This document shows, piece by piece, positions 24,801 through 38,940 of a stretch of 64,000 nt of DNA. Below the pieces are notes generated by a model. That model was not told the DNA's origin. It did no database searches and saw only the letters and a list, made by a program, of their open reading frames with translations. The number at the start of each line of letters is the position of its first letter. Positions within the stretch are counted from its first letter, which is position 1. The position numbers and the translations under genes were made by a program. Origin of the DNA: Agrocybe praecox (lineage: Eukaryota; Basidiomycota; Agaricomycetes; Agaricales; Agrocybaceae); the NCBI GenBank assembly GCA_964017145.1, contig OZ024846.1:1426001-1490000 (forward strand). Reading direction: 5' to 3'.

Positions 24801-25015
24801 GTGCTGCTCTGAACATGGCGAACAGTCAAGGTCCGGGCGGGATGATGATGGGAATGAACGCTCCTCAGGCCTCGTTCCCTGCTAGTCTCCCGAGATTAGG
24901 GAACAACTCGAATGACGGTGGGCCAGGGAATGTGAATGTGAGTCTTGAGATGATGCAGTCTTTCATGAGACGGAATGCAGAGGGCGCCAGTGGTAATCCC
25001 AATCCACAGACATAA
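21803..25015 (+). CDS. MED25: Mediator complex subunit Med25
   Basis: Exons 21803-21949, 22001-22192, 22254-22436, 22493-22561, 22619-22715, 22767-24045, 24122-24320 and 24380-25015. A further in-frame intron at 23457-23510 (GTATAC..CAG, 54 bases) is likely, giving 915 residues instead of 933. The N-terminal 180 residues match the Med25 von Willebrand A-type domain (VFLVESSLSVAQEW, GFVSYGAADS, GMAALDGFVATLE, ICHIIHIAACSPDA), which binds the rest of Mediator. A long Pro- and Gln/Ala-rich linker with (QA)n repeats follows, then an activator-interaction (ACID/PTOV-like) domain starting at VVWNGALQWSGVSV and ending around VFPTARAGIVGAFFP. The C-terminus is a Gln/Met-rich tail. Med25 connects sequence-specific activators to RNA polymerase II. 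It starts 160 bases after the GPI-protein gene on the same strand. Confidence 0.88.
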
Positions 25016-25216
25016 CCATATCATCGTTGCTTCGATAAATGATTTGATCATTTTCACATTGTGAACCTCACTCCCCTTCGTTTCGGTTTTTGGATGGATA
25101 TATTCTTTTTATTAGTTTCAATTGGTACATACACACGCTTTCTGTATATTATAACATTGTATTCGTATCCATATCTTCTTATCATACACACAGAGATGTA
25201 AATGTGAACGTTTTAT

Positions 25217-26140
25217 TCAGTGGCCTGGGGCACTCCATGTTCCATCCATGCCCTGTATTTTTTCGTGGTCGGCAAGGTTGGCCTGTGCTTCGTAAACGGT
25301 GATAATAGGTTGGTGTTTGTGCTGAAGGATGCCAGTATGACCTTGTTTCGATTCAAAGAGATAAAAAAAGGTGGTTGGTACGAACCTCTGTCCATGTCCC
25401 AAGGAACCCAAGGTAATAAATCCTTGTCATGTCTGCGCCTTGAGAAGCTGGCACGAAGAGTGTGAGGCTGGATATGTTGGAGAACTTGGCTGTTCTATAA
25501 TAAATGAGGAGCTGCTTCACTGTGGCGGTTAGAGTGAATTATATACTTTACGGAATATTCGCCGACATCTCGGTCTTGAGGCACTTCAAATTCTTGGGTA
25601 GGCGTTCGGTCGTTCACGTCGTCGAAATCAAGATTAGCTTCGTTTGCAAACTGTATGAGAGGCAAGCATCGCTTGAAATCTAGAACAATTATGGGCAGTA
25701 CACAAGCTCATACCAGAGAGAATTTGGTAGGGGTTTGGCCTGCGGGACCTGCTTTGAGCAGTACGGCCTTTAGACGGACAGCTCCAGTAAAAGGGACCCG
25801 TATAATCCTGGACGACGATGTTACCAGCAGATACGGTAGGTATTACGATGCAGAGGCGTACAGTTGATCATCTGCATCTGACTCGATATACTGTCACAAA
25901 AGCTATATATTGGAGCTCGGTTGACCAAGACAATGAGCGACAGACCTGGGATTCATCCAGACGGGAGTGCCATGGCTTGATTACGTTCGAAGCTTGGCCG
26001 GAGGCATTGAGAGCTACAACGTTCTGTCGGTCTATATGCAAATAGAGGTTGTCTTTGTATCCGAGGTCAGAAGGACCATCGTGGTCGTGATCATGGTCGT
26101 GACTTTCGTGTCCACAGTTGTCGTCGTGTTGGTGAGGCAT
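25217..26140 (-). CDS. PITH-domain protein (PITHD1-like)
   Basis: Exons 25946-26140, 25862-25890, 25714-25807, 25547-25650, 25386-25494 and 25217-25321, 211 residues. A His/Asp-rich N-terminus (HDHDHDHDG) precedes a full PITH domain: IDRQNVVALNAS, YIESDADDQLIIRVPFTGAVRLKAVLL written across an intron, ANLDFDD, TPTQEFEVPQ and ADMTRIYYLGFLGTW. The PITH fold is shared with the C-terminus of thioredoxin-like 1, which binds the 26S proteasome. The stand-alone form is widespread in eukaryotes and of uncertain function. The length and the His-rich start match the family. The gene converges on MED25 with 201 bases between the stops. Confidence 0.9.
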
Positions 26141-26544
26141 ATCAAGTTGGAATGAGAATAAGCGAGGAGATTAGATTAAAAAGGCAAATAGGGACAAATA
26201 CCAGAAATGGGATTTATAAGTCGAATCCAACAAAGACAAAGTTCGAACTCTTACCAGCACTTTTGTGAGTATCATCTTCCTCATGTTTTTTAATGTGATG
26301 TTTTATTGTAATTTGCGTTCGATTGTACCCAACCTCATACCAAAGGGATCACCCGCCAGTGCATCCTGGGGCTTGGGGCATGAGACAATCTCTTTTTTCC
26401 TGATCTTCTTTTTGTCTTTTGGTTGAATATGCATTTCTGACTACTAGTCTTTTTCAGATTTCAAGGTTAGAATAAAGATTACCTAATGTATACTTATACT
26501 TAGATGGCATTGCTGTAGTTTCTTTCTTTCAATAATCAATACCC
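26141..26544. promoter_or_regulatory. Divergent promoter region
   Basis: 404 bases between the start codons of the PITH gene (-) and the UBX gene (+). No coding signal is visible. It must contain both promoters. Confidence 0.45.
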
Positions 26545-27517
26545 ATGTCTATTCCCCCACCTGCATCCATCTCATTTCAACCAGAAGATTTCAAGGTTTA
26601 CAACCCTCCTTCTGGCTCAAATACGCGTCCCAGTAAGCCTGGTTAAACAAAACTATCAAATGAGGTATCTCAATCGTTGTCATTAGTAGTCGACTTACCA
26701 GATGACTACTTCAATCCTTCCACCGCCGACCTGAAGGCTGCTCATGCAACATTGATTGCGCGTAGAGATGCCATCGTCAACGCACCTCTCAAAGTTCGAG
26801 CAGTTCGTGAAGCAGAAGCATCAGCGAAGCGAGATCGATGGCCAGAGGTACGAACTCGCATACTCAAGTTGTAACCGATACCCATTCGTGCTAGACCAAG
26901 ATTCGTATAAAGTTTATGGATCAAACTCAACTTGAAAAGGTGTTTCCCTCGATAAGCAAGATCAGAGCAATCTATGCCTTTGTCCGTGGTTGCCTACGAG
27001 AAGATGTCAAACCCATCAAATTCATCCTCTGTAGGCCGCTTACATTCTATTCCTTTCACTCTCTTGACTGTTGTCAACCTATCTATTCAGATCAACCTCC
27101 CAAACGCGACCTCAAAGTTTCTGACCTGACCGTTCGCGACTTGACATTATCAGAACTACAATTAGCCCCTTCGTCAGTTCTGCTGTTGAGATTTGAGGAT
27201 GAAGCTTTAAATCGTAAGTGCAGTAATCGCACATTATCTTTCTTTCGGGAAATTTAACGATATTTCCAGATCCTTCTGTCCCCGCGCCTCTAGCAGATTT
27301 TGTCCTCAAAGAAGCTGTGGACCTCCCTAAACCTGTTACTGAAGAGATCGTCGAGGATAACAAAGCGCCGAAGCCCTCATCGTCAGGTAGCCGTCCATCA
27401 TCAGATACGAAGCCAGGAGACGCAAAGATACCAAAATGGCTTAAGCTAGGCAGTACGTGTTCGGTTTCTCTCCAGCGTCTGTATTATTAAATGACCAATC
27501 CTTCTTCAGAGAAATAA
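26545..27517 (+). CDS. UBX-domain protein (Cdc48/p97 adaptor, TUG/Ubx4-like)
   Basis: Exons 26545-26632, 26687-26847, 26895-27030, 27091-27213, 27270-27452 and 27510-27517, 232 residues; the last exon is only 8 bases (K, K, stop). After a short N-terminus with FKVYNPPSGSNTRP comes a helical segment (DYFNPSTADLKAAHATL), then a UBX fold. The fold starts at TKIRIKFMDQTQLEKVF, passes through IRAIYAFVRGCLRE and ends LLLRFEDEALN. The Ser/Pro-rich tail ends IPKWLKLGKK. The helix-then-UBX layout resembles the C-terminal half of ASPSCR1/TUG and yeast Ubx4, which dock on Cdc48. It lacks their N-terminal ubiquitin-like domain, so it may be a short paralogue or a lineage form. Confidence 0.85.
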
Positions 27518-27598
27518 ATTGGGGATGACTATGCCAATGGAGAATTCTGTAAATTTTATTTCTACTCTATGTAATAGTTTTACCATCAAACATGGTGT

Positions 27599-29171
27599 TT
27601 AGTATACAGGAAAGTTTGTATCGACCTGTGTCGACCATGCACGGAGGCCTCCTATGACATCTTTTACGGTTTTGTCGTCGTTTCCTTTGACTCGCCTAAG
27701 TGCATCAGCCGCAATTTGGGAATCATTTCCGAGACGACAGACAACATATACATCTTGGCCAGAGTGTAGTTGGGCGTATTTCTCTGGTTGAGCCACGAGG
27801 TCTTTTAGGGGCACGTCTGTGAAAAAATTAGATAACAGCTCCATCGACGATGCTTAATGACTGGATGCGAACGTACTTTCTGATCCAGGAAGTTGACAAA
27901 TTCCGTATTCCGTCGTCGGACGCACGTCTAGGATTTTGAGAGACGGACTTGACTTTATGAGTTGTTGTAATTCCTGTGCACAGTTAGAATGGATATTTTG
28001 AAGGCAATCAGAGGGGCGCTTTACCTGTACCCGTATCCGATGTCCTGCAACGCCATTTACGGCTCCCTCCTTTAGCCAGTCGGGTATAGCGCCTCCGCAA
28101 AATTGCACATAGTCCGTATTTGTTATAGAAACCAGGTTTTCATCTGGGTTGCTGCAAGCTGGACAAGTCGGCTTCTTCTGGCGTAACTTTACACTGCGGA
28201 ATGGGGGGAATCCAAATGCAGAGTAAAGCAACATTGAGGGGGTGGCATCTGTATATTGTACATGGAATTGTTAATAATTGAAGCGAATTCCTCAAGTCTA
28301 TAGAATGGACGTTGGTATAAGAGTGAAAACGAACCGTGTTGACCCAGGATAATTTTGATTGTTTCCACGGCCTGAAGATTACCAATGACGCCCGTCACGG
28401 CGCCTAAAATGCCTAGCTCTTCACAAGACCCAACTGTATCGCGAGGTGGTGGGGTAGGATATAAGCAGCGGTAACAAGGACCGTTTGGTTCTAGATTAAA
28501 CACGCTGAGTTGTCCTTCGAGCTTCTGGGCTGCACCGCTGACGAGAGGCTTCTTTAGCGCGACGGCTGCATCGGAGAGCAGATACCGGGTAGGCAGGTTG
28601 TCGGTGCAGTCTAGAATAATGGCGTATGGACGAAGCAATGAGAGCGCGTTTTCGGCGCTTAGTGCGACTGTCATGACATCGATTGTCAGTCGAGAGTTGA
28701 TTCTAAGAGAATATTTGAGATCGTTATTCAACCGAAGACGGCAGAGTCCTACCGTTTCAAAGCAATAGCAGCAGATTCTGCCTTGTACATTCCTAGCGTC
28801 TCTTCGTTGTGCAAGACCTGCCGTTGTAGGTTCGAGAGTTCGACTCGGTCATGATCAATGATACCTATTCGCCCTTTTATTTTTGAAAAAAAAAAAAAAA
28901 GATCAGTCTTTCAATACTCGAATTCATAGAATGAAAGTGCTCACCGACCCCTGCGGCTCCTAGATACTGAAGAGCCGGGCAACCCAGGCCTCCAGCACCG
29001 ACGACCACAACGGACGATTCGTGTAGTTTAACCTGCCCTTCAAAATCATGGAAGGATATTGAAAAGCTAGCCACGCGTTATAAGCCTACCAGGTAGGCCA
29101 ATGCCATCCAGAATCATCTGGCGACCAAATCGTTGGTAATCTTGTAGAGGAATAGTGTTGGTGGTGGTCAT
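27599..29171 (-). CDS. UBA4: Uba4/MOCS3 adenylyltransferase-sulfurtransferase
   Basis: Exons 29090-29171, 28945-29037, 28753-28873, 28335-28702, 28025-28248, 27877-27973 and 27599-27816, 400 residues. The E1-like half has the ATP-binding loop GAGGLGCP (about residues 41-48), RIGIIDHD, the adenylation region [16 protein letters not shown] and two zinc-binding Cys pairs (CYRC and CPAC). The C-terminal rhodanese domain has its active-site Cys in [10 protein letters not shown]. The enzyme activates and thiocarboxylates Urm1 for tRNA wobble-uridine thiolation and protein urmylation. The start at 29171 gives [19 protein letters not shown]. An in-frame ATG at 29273 would add 34 residues (434 in all); families usually have such an N-terminal extension, so this stays open. 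The gap to the convergent UBX gene is about 80 bases. Confidence 0.93.
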
Positions 29172-29314
29172 TGTATAAGTATAAGAAAAAGATAGCTTAT
29201 GTAAGTCGATAATCTTCTTGCCTTGAACGCGCACAAGATTGGATTGGATTTCGTTTCCTGCTTGTTTATTCATATGATAATTTTATAACTCACATACACA
29301 GTAACTTCATCATT

Positions 29315-30215
29315 ATGAACAACTACATGCCACATCACGACGGTACCATGGTACACTCTGGTATGCCTCCATCTGCTGTGGAGTTTTGAACTACGAGATT
29401 AGCATTTATTGATTTTATCGTATGGGGAGGTGCGAGGAAGCCACCTGTGTTACCTTGGCCTGACATTTCTTCTCGCGCGAAGTGGTCCGTCTCGTCCTAC
29501 AAATTCGGGTTCGGCATAGAATGTCTCCTCGATGGCGACCCAGAAACTTTTTGGCAGTAAATAATGTCGTCTTTGATCATATTGCTGCTCTTCTGTGACT
29601 GACCTTATTTCCTTTTCCCCCCAGTTCGGATGGACCCCAACCGCATTTCATTACCATCGAGTTTCCTCGCAAAGTTGCCATTCAGGTCTGATCTTAGCTT
29701 AACACCTCAGCGATGCATTTTCATATTTATTCTTTTTTGTTGTCGGTTAGAAATTGAGTATACACCTCAATTACCCTCAGGATGACTCGTACACTCCCTC
29801 CACACTCGCAATACGCGCCGGAACAGGCCCAAGTGATCTGCAGGATGTCCGAGTCGTCACTCTTGATAAACCAGATGGTTGGATCACCTTTGATGTATCT
29901 TCCGAACCAAATGAAGATGGAGATGGACTGTAGGATTTCCCTTTATTACCGAGTTATGCCTGCGCGTCCTCATTTAGCCCGCTTAACAGGAGCCCAGTTT
30001 ATGCATATGTTCTTCAGATAATCATTGCCGCTAATCATATGAGCGGCAAAGACACTCATGTTCGTGGTTTACGCGTTCTTGGACCAATCGAGCAAGTGTA
30101 CTCTCATATTATGCCCGTTCATATGCTGACAACGCCTTTCAGGGATCGCGTAGCTGATGACGACCCATTCGCATTTCGATCACCAGCCTTTAAATTATAT
30201 GAGACAATTCGATGA
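29315..30215 (+). CDS. APC10: Anaphase-promoting complex subunit 10 (Doc1)
   Basis: Exons 29315-29360, 29403-29556, 29625-29685, 29751-29929, 29990-30091 and 30143-30215, 204 residues. The DOC domain is clear: KWSVSSYKFGFGIECLLDG, TFWHSDGPQPHFITIEFP, LSIHLNYPQDDSYTPS, IRAGTGPSDLQDVRVV, then YVLQIIIAANHMSGKDTHVR and VLGPIE. The C-terminus ends in Ile-Arg, the conserved tail by which Apc10 docks on the TPR subunits. Apc10 helps the ubiquitin ligase hold substrates. The intron 30092-30142 has a GC donor (GCAAGT) and is the only way to keep the frame. The first exon is uncertain: the conserved region begins at about 29461 with no nearby in-frame ATG, and my 46-base exon is a best guess. Confidence 0.88.
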
Positions 30216-30297
30216 ACTTGCCTAGTACAAGAAAGAGTGTAAGTTAAATACGGAAAATTGTACTACCAAATACATAAATCTATTTACATGGATGAAT

Positions 30298-33200
30298 TTA
30301 TCGCCCTAAAGGAGGAGGTTGGTATGAAGTAGGCTGTTGTTGTCTATATTGACTAGAAGGATAATACTGGGCGGGCGGTGGCACAATGGATTGGGTGGGT
30401 TCGTTTACAGGTCCTTCCTGACGTTCAAGGGATTGCTGTGTCCGGTAAGACAGAGGGTTTGGAGGTGGCAAGGTAGCCGCATGAGGATGTTCAGGAGTGG
30501 CAATATTCCAAGCAGCAACATTTCCCTAGAACAGTTTCAAGATAAATAGAAGTCGGGAAAGCTTTTAGGTTTAACTTACCTGTGAACTGTACGATGGAGC
30601 TACAGGCGGTCGATATTGGACATTTGGCTGAGGATAATAAGGATAAGTCTGCGTATACGGTTTCGGTGCGCTGGAGAAACCATGGGCAACAGGTTGGTAA
30701 TGACTAAATGAAATAGGCCTGTTTATTTGTGCCGCATAATGAGCAGAACTAATTTGACTTCCGTTGGCGGAGGGGTAGTAACTTTGTTGCTGGACATGCT
30801 CCTTGGCTGCGGAATGGTGTTGTTGGCCATTAGGTCGAGAGTAATAACTTTGATGAACAGGATCTGCAGCGGCGGCGGAGTGATGATGCGAATGATATTC
30901 GGGTCGAAGATTTGAGGGATGTGATTGCATTGGATAAGTCAAGGACATATACTGATTAGGGGGAAGTTGTGCATCTTTTCTATGAGTGTGTGCAAGTTGA
31001 ACCGCACGGCACGCTCTGCAGATAAAATCAACGGAATCCCAGTTGCGACGAGGACGGCCTGCTGTTCGATCAGCTTGGTCATGACAAGAGATGTGTTGCC
31101 ACTTGGAACAACGGCCACAAGACATCATAGGGGTACCATCGTCCTGTTGTTATTGGTGAATTAAGATAAGAGGGGAAAGAATTTTGGACATACCAAGTTG
31201 ATTCCGTGACGACCACATATTTCACAAGAAAGTTCCCAATCATCTCTTGTGCGCGGATGTGAGCGACTTTTGCTTTGCTTTATGCCATTCGATTTGTTGT
31301 TTCCCTTCGACGCAGAGATGGGTTGGGTGTCATCGGGGTTGCTAGCCGGTGACTTCTCGCGGACTTCTGCTGAAGTCTCCTTACTTGATTGATATCAGTA
31401 CCATTGGTAGAGAATAGAAGGACATCACATACACCATGGATGAAATTTTCCGGGATTCTTCCCTGGCTTCCCTTTCCTTCCGTCTCTGTTCCCTCGCAAG
31501 TTCTCTCTTGATCCTTTCTGCCTCTTCTTTTTGCTGACGAGCTTCCATTCGACGAGCTCGACTCTGTTTTTCTTCTTCTTCTTGCTTCCTTTTGATAGCT
31601 AAACGCGCCTCTTCGCGCTCACTCTCTTTGATAGCTATACGCGAAGATCGTTTTCTGTGAGCTAGAGCTTCTTCAGCCTCCCGTCTACGTTCTATTTCCT
31701 TTTTTTATGTGTCATTAGTAGTTCCTCAACTTGAGGCAATTGAGATCTTACTCTAATTTCCTGTGTTACGAAAGGTACAATATCGTTCACCAGCAGCTTG
31801 TAGAGAGCCTTTTCATTATAATGCGTCGCCTTTTCAAATCGCTCCGCGATATGTTCCCATTCATAAAGTGTCACACAAATCTAGAAAAATCACCCAGACC
31901 TTAGGTACACAAAGGAAATTGCATAGCACTGTACACTTACTGCCTCCCACTCCACAAAGTCCTGTTGATTTTGCAACGTCTCCTGATGCTTGTCGTCCTC
32001 TTCCTCGGGTACATTGTATGTATCTTGCTCATCTGGATTCTTTTCGTCGGATTGAAGGCGCGATTCCTCGTCTTCGTCTTCGTCACTTAAATCTGTCAAG
32101 TCGCTGATGGCATCGCAGTCGCTTTCTAGGCCAGTTGTTTTCTGCGGAGAAGATTTTGCTTTATGGGCCTCTTGTTCCAGCCATTCACTAGGTATAGGTT
32201 GCCATTCGTCGTCTTGTGAACCTTTGAGTCTGGCGCTTACTCTTGTGCCTACCGAGCGTAAAGTAGGTTTAGAGGCGGGCGACTTTAGCCTAGAAGTTCG
32301 CGAAGGGTTATGGGTAGGCTGCGACACCTCACGCTGCATATCGGCCAATTGCTTGGCTTGGATATTGAGCTTTAACTTAGCTTGATCCTTTGCAGCTCTA
32401 CTATGTCTTCCCGAGATTGTAGTCACTTCTGCATCGCGAGTCCCCTTCTTGTCTGACGATGGATCGACTCGTGCCCGCTTCGAAGGAATAGGATTATTGG
32501 AAGCTGCTGAACGAGCCTTGCTTTTGTTCTTTACTTCAGCATTTCTTTTGCGCTTGAGAGCTTTCGGTTTCGGGACTTTCGGTGGTGCACGCTGGATCCA
32601 TAATCGGTCTCCTGTTATCAATAAGAATCCGGCCATAGAAATCAAGAGATATAATAGATACCTCCGATGAACCAGTAAGCATTGGTCTTACTGTCGTAAC
32701 CAATCGGTTCAATACGCTACAGAGGGGGAGTTAATAGCGGTTTATGATAGGATAAGACTTTTCTGACCCAAGAAGCTAACTCGTCATCACTTTTCATAAT
32801 AGTCCGTAATCTTGTAGGGTTCTGGAATTGCCATTCGACCAAAGTATGCATGGAATCCAACTTCTCTAGCATAGGAAGGTCAAACCAATTCTTTGATGTT
32901 TGCTGTTCGCCGTTATCGTTTACGGGAACTTGACTGGCTCGACTGGAAGCGATGGGAGCAGGCGAAGCAGACGCGCTTTCTTCGATTTTGGTTCCGATTT
33001 CCTGTACATCTTCTCCGACGACGGGTTCGTCGACCACCTCGGCTGTAGACTCTTTTCTCTCGTCCTCATCATCCTTGGGAAATCGCTTCACTTCAGGTTC
33101 GGGTCCAATGGGATTGGCCTGGGGATCCCTCTTATTGTACTGTTTTTGCAACGCAGTTTGCCAGTTATCGACACTATATTCAAAGGATATCAAGATTTTG

Positions 33201-33566
33201 GGCCAAGTGAGCAGCAGAAAGACAGACGCACGAAACCTTGCGGTCATAGGAAAGACTATATAAAAGCTTCTGCATAACGCGCGGAAGCACGAGATTATTC
33301 TCGTAAGCCAGATCCCTCTCAATATCCTAATATAGAGTTGAAGACGTGAAAATGGAATAAACACGGGTATGACTGACGGCTATTGTAACATCGTCCAGGG
33401 AGAATATTTGAGGGAATGTATAGAAAAACTGCGAGAATGCAGCCCACTTCCATTGTTTCCTCAGAACGAGAAGGTTTTCCTGTGTAGAATCTTGCTGGGG
33501 AAGCTGGGGTGAAGGGTGATTCGGCGGAAGCGGGAGATTTAAGGCGCGTGTTGAGCGACGAGGCAT
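30298..33566 (-). CDS. DDT-type and PHD-finger chromatin protein (Rsf1/CECR2-like)
   Basis: Ten exons (33378-33566, 33232-33326, 32768-33173, 32662-32716, 31941-32611, 31752-31880, 31435-31698, 31194-31379, 30580-31143, 30298-30525) give 928 residues. The N-terminal region (KQWKWAAFSQFFYTFPQIF, LDDVTIADIERDLAYEN, VDNWQTALQKQYNKRDP) and the later block RIEPIGYDSKTNAYWFIGG followed by DRLWIQR match the DDT/WHIM module of remodeler-associated proteins. A long charged linker and coiled coil rich in Arg, Glu and Lys (about residues 560-640) follow. Then comes a PHD finger (CEICGRHG, MSCGRCSKWQHISCH, FICRACR) and a Tyr/Gln/Pro/His-rich tail. Such proteins read histone tails and guide ISWI-type remodelers; the exact complex is not deducible. 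Stop to stop, it is 82 bases from APC10. Confidence 0.88.
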
Positions 33567-34339
33567 AAACGCAGCTCCTATTTTGAGGTGAGAAACTGTC
33601 TGGTTATGAAAAGAAAAGCGCGTTTAAATAATGAGAGTGCAAGGCGGTAGTGGAAAAGAAGAGGAAAGGTCGCGCCAAAGTTTGTAAAAGTGGCAATGAC
33701 AGAACTCAGACAGCGTTGTTATGAATGTATTATGTAATACGTGCCGTTCTTTATAATAATTCCTGGCCGTAGTTCAATTTAGAATATTTAATAGCCTACG
33801 CACGAAAATGTGACGCAACACAGCTGCTGTGCAGTTGTAAGATTGCAACTTGATTCTTTGGCGCCAGGCCTAAATGTACGTTGGATACAAAATTGCCATC
33901 CAGTGCAAAATGTATCAGATTATTGTGGTAGTAAGACGCAAAGGGATGTAGCAATAGCATACACTACATTAGATATGATAAAGCTGCCAAGGCACCCTCC
34001 CATTTAGGAAAAGAGAATCAACTTCCGTGGCCGCAAGAGCATTGTTTTATACAGTTATACTTACTATAGGGCAAACTCAGAAAGCGAAAAAGCTGAAAGT
34101 GAATCACGTGGGCGTATACCAAAAAAAGGTGTTTGTCGCTAGCCAATGAGTGAGCGTCTTTCCGCGAGAAAAACCGTGTCGTATTATGAATAGATAGATA
34201 GATGATGGTCGCAGCTGGACGTTCTGCGCATCGTCGACCTCAGCAGATAATAATGTCTTCCAAACCGGTGCAGATTCATCGCTCGACCGTCTTGATTCCT
34301 CCTTCCTAACCTCACAGAATCAACTTCAGAATAAGTACC
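33567..34339. other. Intergenic region
   Basis: Nearly 800 bases upstream of the DDT/PHD gene. No coding region is supported. It holds that gene's promoter. Confidence 0.4.
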
Positions 34340-34917
34340 TGGGTTATCTCAACCAAGTGCCATTGATGATTTACTGCGGCCACTCTGAGGCTTTTGGGCT
34401 TTCGCGCACCAAAGGCCACCGTGGCAACCCGCTACGCCGTTCTTCTCATCATCTGCGGTGAGAATCGGGCTTCTCAAACAGACGTATGGGTTATCCAGCG
34501 TCCCAACGCCCGCTTTCGGGGTCGAGGCGCAGGTTGTGGCAGAGGCAATCGCAACGTTTCAATTCGACAACGCCAAGTGTGCAGAGAACGACCATGCCCT
34601 GCATCACCATGTCTGGCACAACCCCCACCTTCTATCTCGTCCCTGTTACCAAAGAACTGAGTGATGCCATCATCACCAGCCAATATTTTATGTCACAAAC
34701 TCAGGTCTTGAAGTGCGTCACTACTGTAAAACACATCAAAGGGCAGGTCAGCGATGGAATGACCGATCTAGAATTTCAGAAAGATTGCTCTCAGATGCTT
34801 CCTTGCGTTCAAGGATCTTGCAAAGAACCATTGGCAGCACTGCATAGTTTAGGATTGGGGCGTACATCTCCATCGCCATGTTTCGCTTCCCTTGTTGTCT
34901 CCTTCGATAACCGATAA
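34340..34917 (+). pseudogene. Decayed fragment of an agaricomycete orphan family
   Basis: Several short frames on the plus strand contain protein-like blocks in different phases: YLNQVPLMIYCGHSEAFGLS near 34350, FGVEAQVVAEAIATFQFDN near 34530, and FYLVPVTKELSDAIITSQ near 34630, which runs on to TQVLKCVTTVKHIK. The last block resembles a hypothetical protein family I have seen repeatedly in mushroom genomes. No single intron pattern joins the blocks into one frame, and the C-terminal part reads as degenerate. I treat it as a gene relic. It could be a real gene with splice sites that I misjudge. Confidence 0.35.
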
Positions 34918-35701
34918 ACATATCTACTTGTAGCCGCTATACTACCAGCCCATTCAACCTGGGCAACCAATATCTGTGCGGATATGAGGTCACATTGATT
35001 GGGCGCATTCAACCCCTGCATGACACAGAGCAATACAAGATTAATAAACATCTCTGATAATACCTTTACCAAGCGCAATCCAAGTCGAATGACTTCCGAG
35101 ACCAGCCCCTGCGACTCCTCAGGCTTCTACGTGCCTTTCATTTGCGGGTTATACACTTTTTTTTTAAGACAGACAACTTGGCAATTCCGGGTCGAATACA
35201 TACCAACCTACGTTCGGGTCAGAGTGAATAAAGCAGTCATTCACGCAAGTTGTCCACACTACTCACTCGTGCTTGATGTTACCTTCTTTTGGGCTCTGCA
35301 AGCCAGGCCCCATTATTACGGTGATCCTGGTATTTGAGTTGCTGAAATAGCTTTTATTTTAATTTTATGCTCGCTAGTGTCCCAACTAATAGATCGAGCC
35401 GTTTTGCTTCTATTCCTTTCTCCATTAAACTGGGTGCCGTTTGATCAACGTCATTGGCAGAAGCATACCACCTGTCGTTATCAACATTAGTGAAGAAAGT
35501 ACATAAAGAAATGACGGGATAAGGTCTCTTTGACCTGCAGCGTCGGGACTTCAATGGAAGTAAATTTTCAGATTAGCTTATGAATAGCTTCAAGATATTA
35601 ATTTTTCAACAAGTATGAATCTATGGAACTATAAGTGACGTATGTAGGAAGATCTAAAAATCTGGTGCCAATGGTAAGTGCAATGCGTCCAGCGAAGCGA
35701 G
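34918..35701. other. Intergenic region
   Basis: No supported gene. The part next to 35701 is the 3' untranslated side of DBP2. Confidence 0.4.
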
Positions 35702-38457
<2,756 letters not shown>

Positions 38458-38940
38458 ATTCTATCTCTTGCTGGTGTTTTCTTACAAAGGGTAATAAGGA
38501 ATGGAATGGCACGAGATAGTGAGTGAGCAAGCGCAGGGTGCAATAATGTAGTCGGAAGAAAAAATTCGCCTTCATTTTCCTGTACACTCCGTGAGCAAAC
38601 ACGAACAAATAACTGTTGCCACAGTTTGAACTGAAGACTGAGGCTCTGCCAAGGCCGTCTGGAGCGGCTTAAGCGGCCTTGAACTACACAGTAATATTCT
38701 ACGAGTCACGACCAAAAGTGTGAAAGTGGAAGTCGCGAAACCACTTCCACTGCCCAGTGGAAGTGACTTTTTAGTTATTTTTTGGCTCACAAGTGGCTCT
38801 GTGGCTTGACCGCCGTCCGAGCCTAGTATTCGGCAAGTGCCCATTACTCGGCAGGAGCTCACTCAGGTTATTGCAAAGGTTTGTATCGTAGTACACAAGT
38901 AAAAATATAGAGATTAGATTAGATTACAGATCTAGTACTG
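38458..38940. other. DBP2 upstream region meeting a transposon end
   Basis: About 480 bases between the DBP2 start and the stop codon of the transposase-like gene. Three copies of ACTTCCAC (either orientation) lie at 38726-38764, and an inverted GTTTCGCGA at 38733-38741, so the right-hand part probably belongs to the neighbouring element. Confidence 0.5.
38726..38764. repeat. Left cluster of ACTTCCAC end motifs
   Basis: Copies at 38726-38733 (reverse), 38743-38750 (forward) and 38757-38764 (reverse); the last two form a hairpin around GCCCA. The same 8-mer occurs three times at the other side of the transposase-like gene. Likely subterminal transposase-binding sites. Confidence 0.6.
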
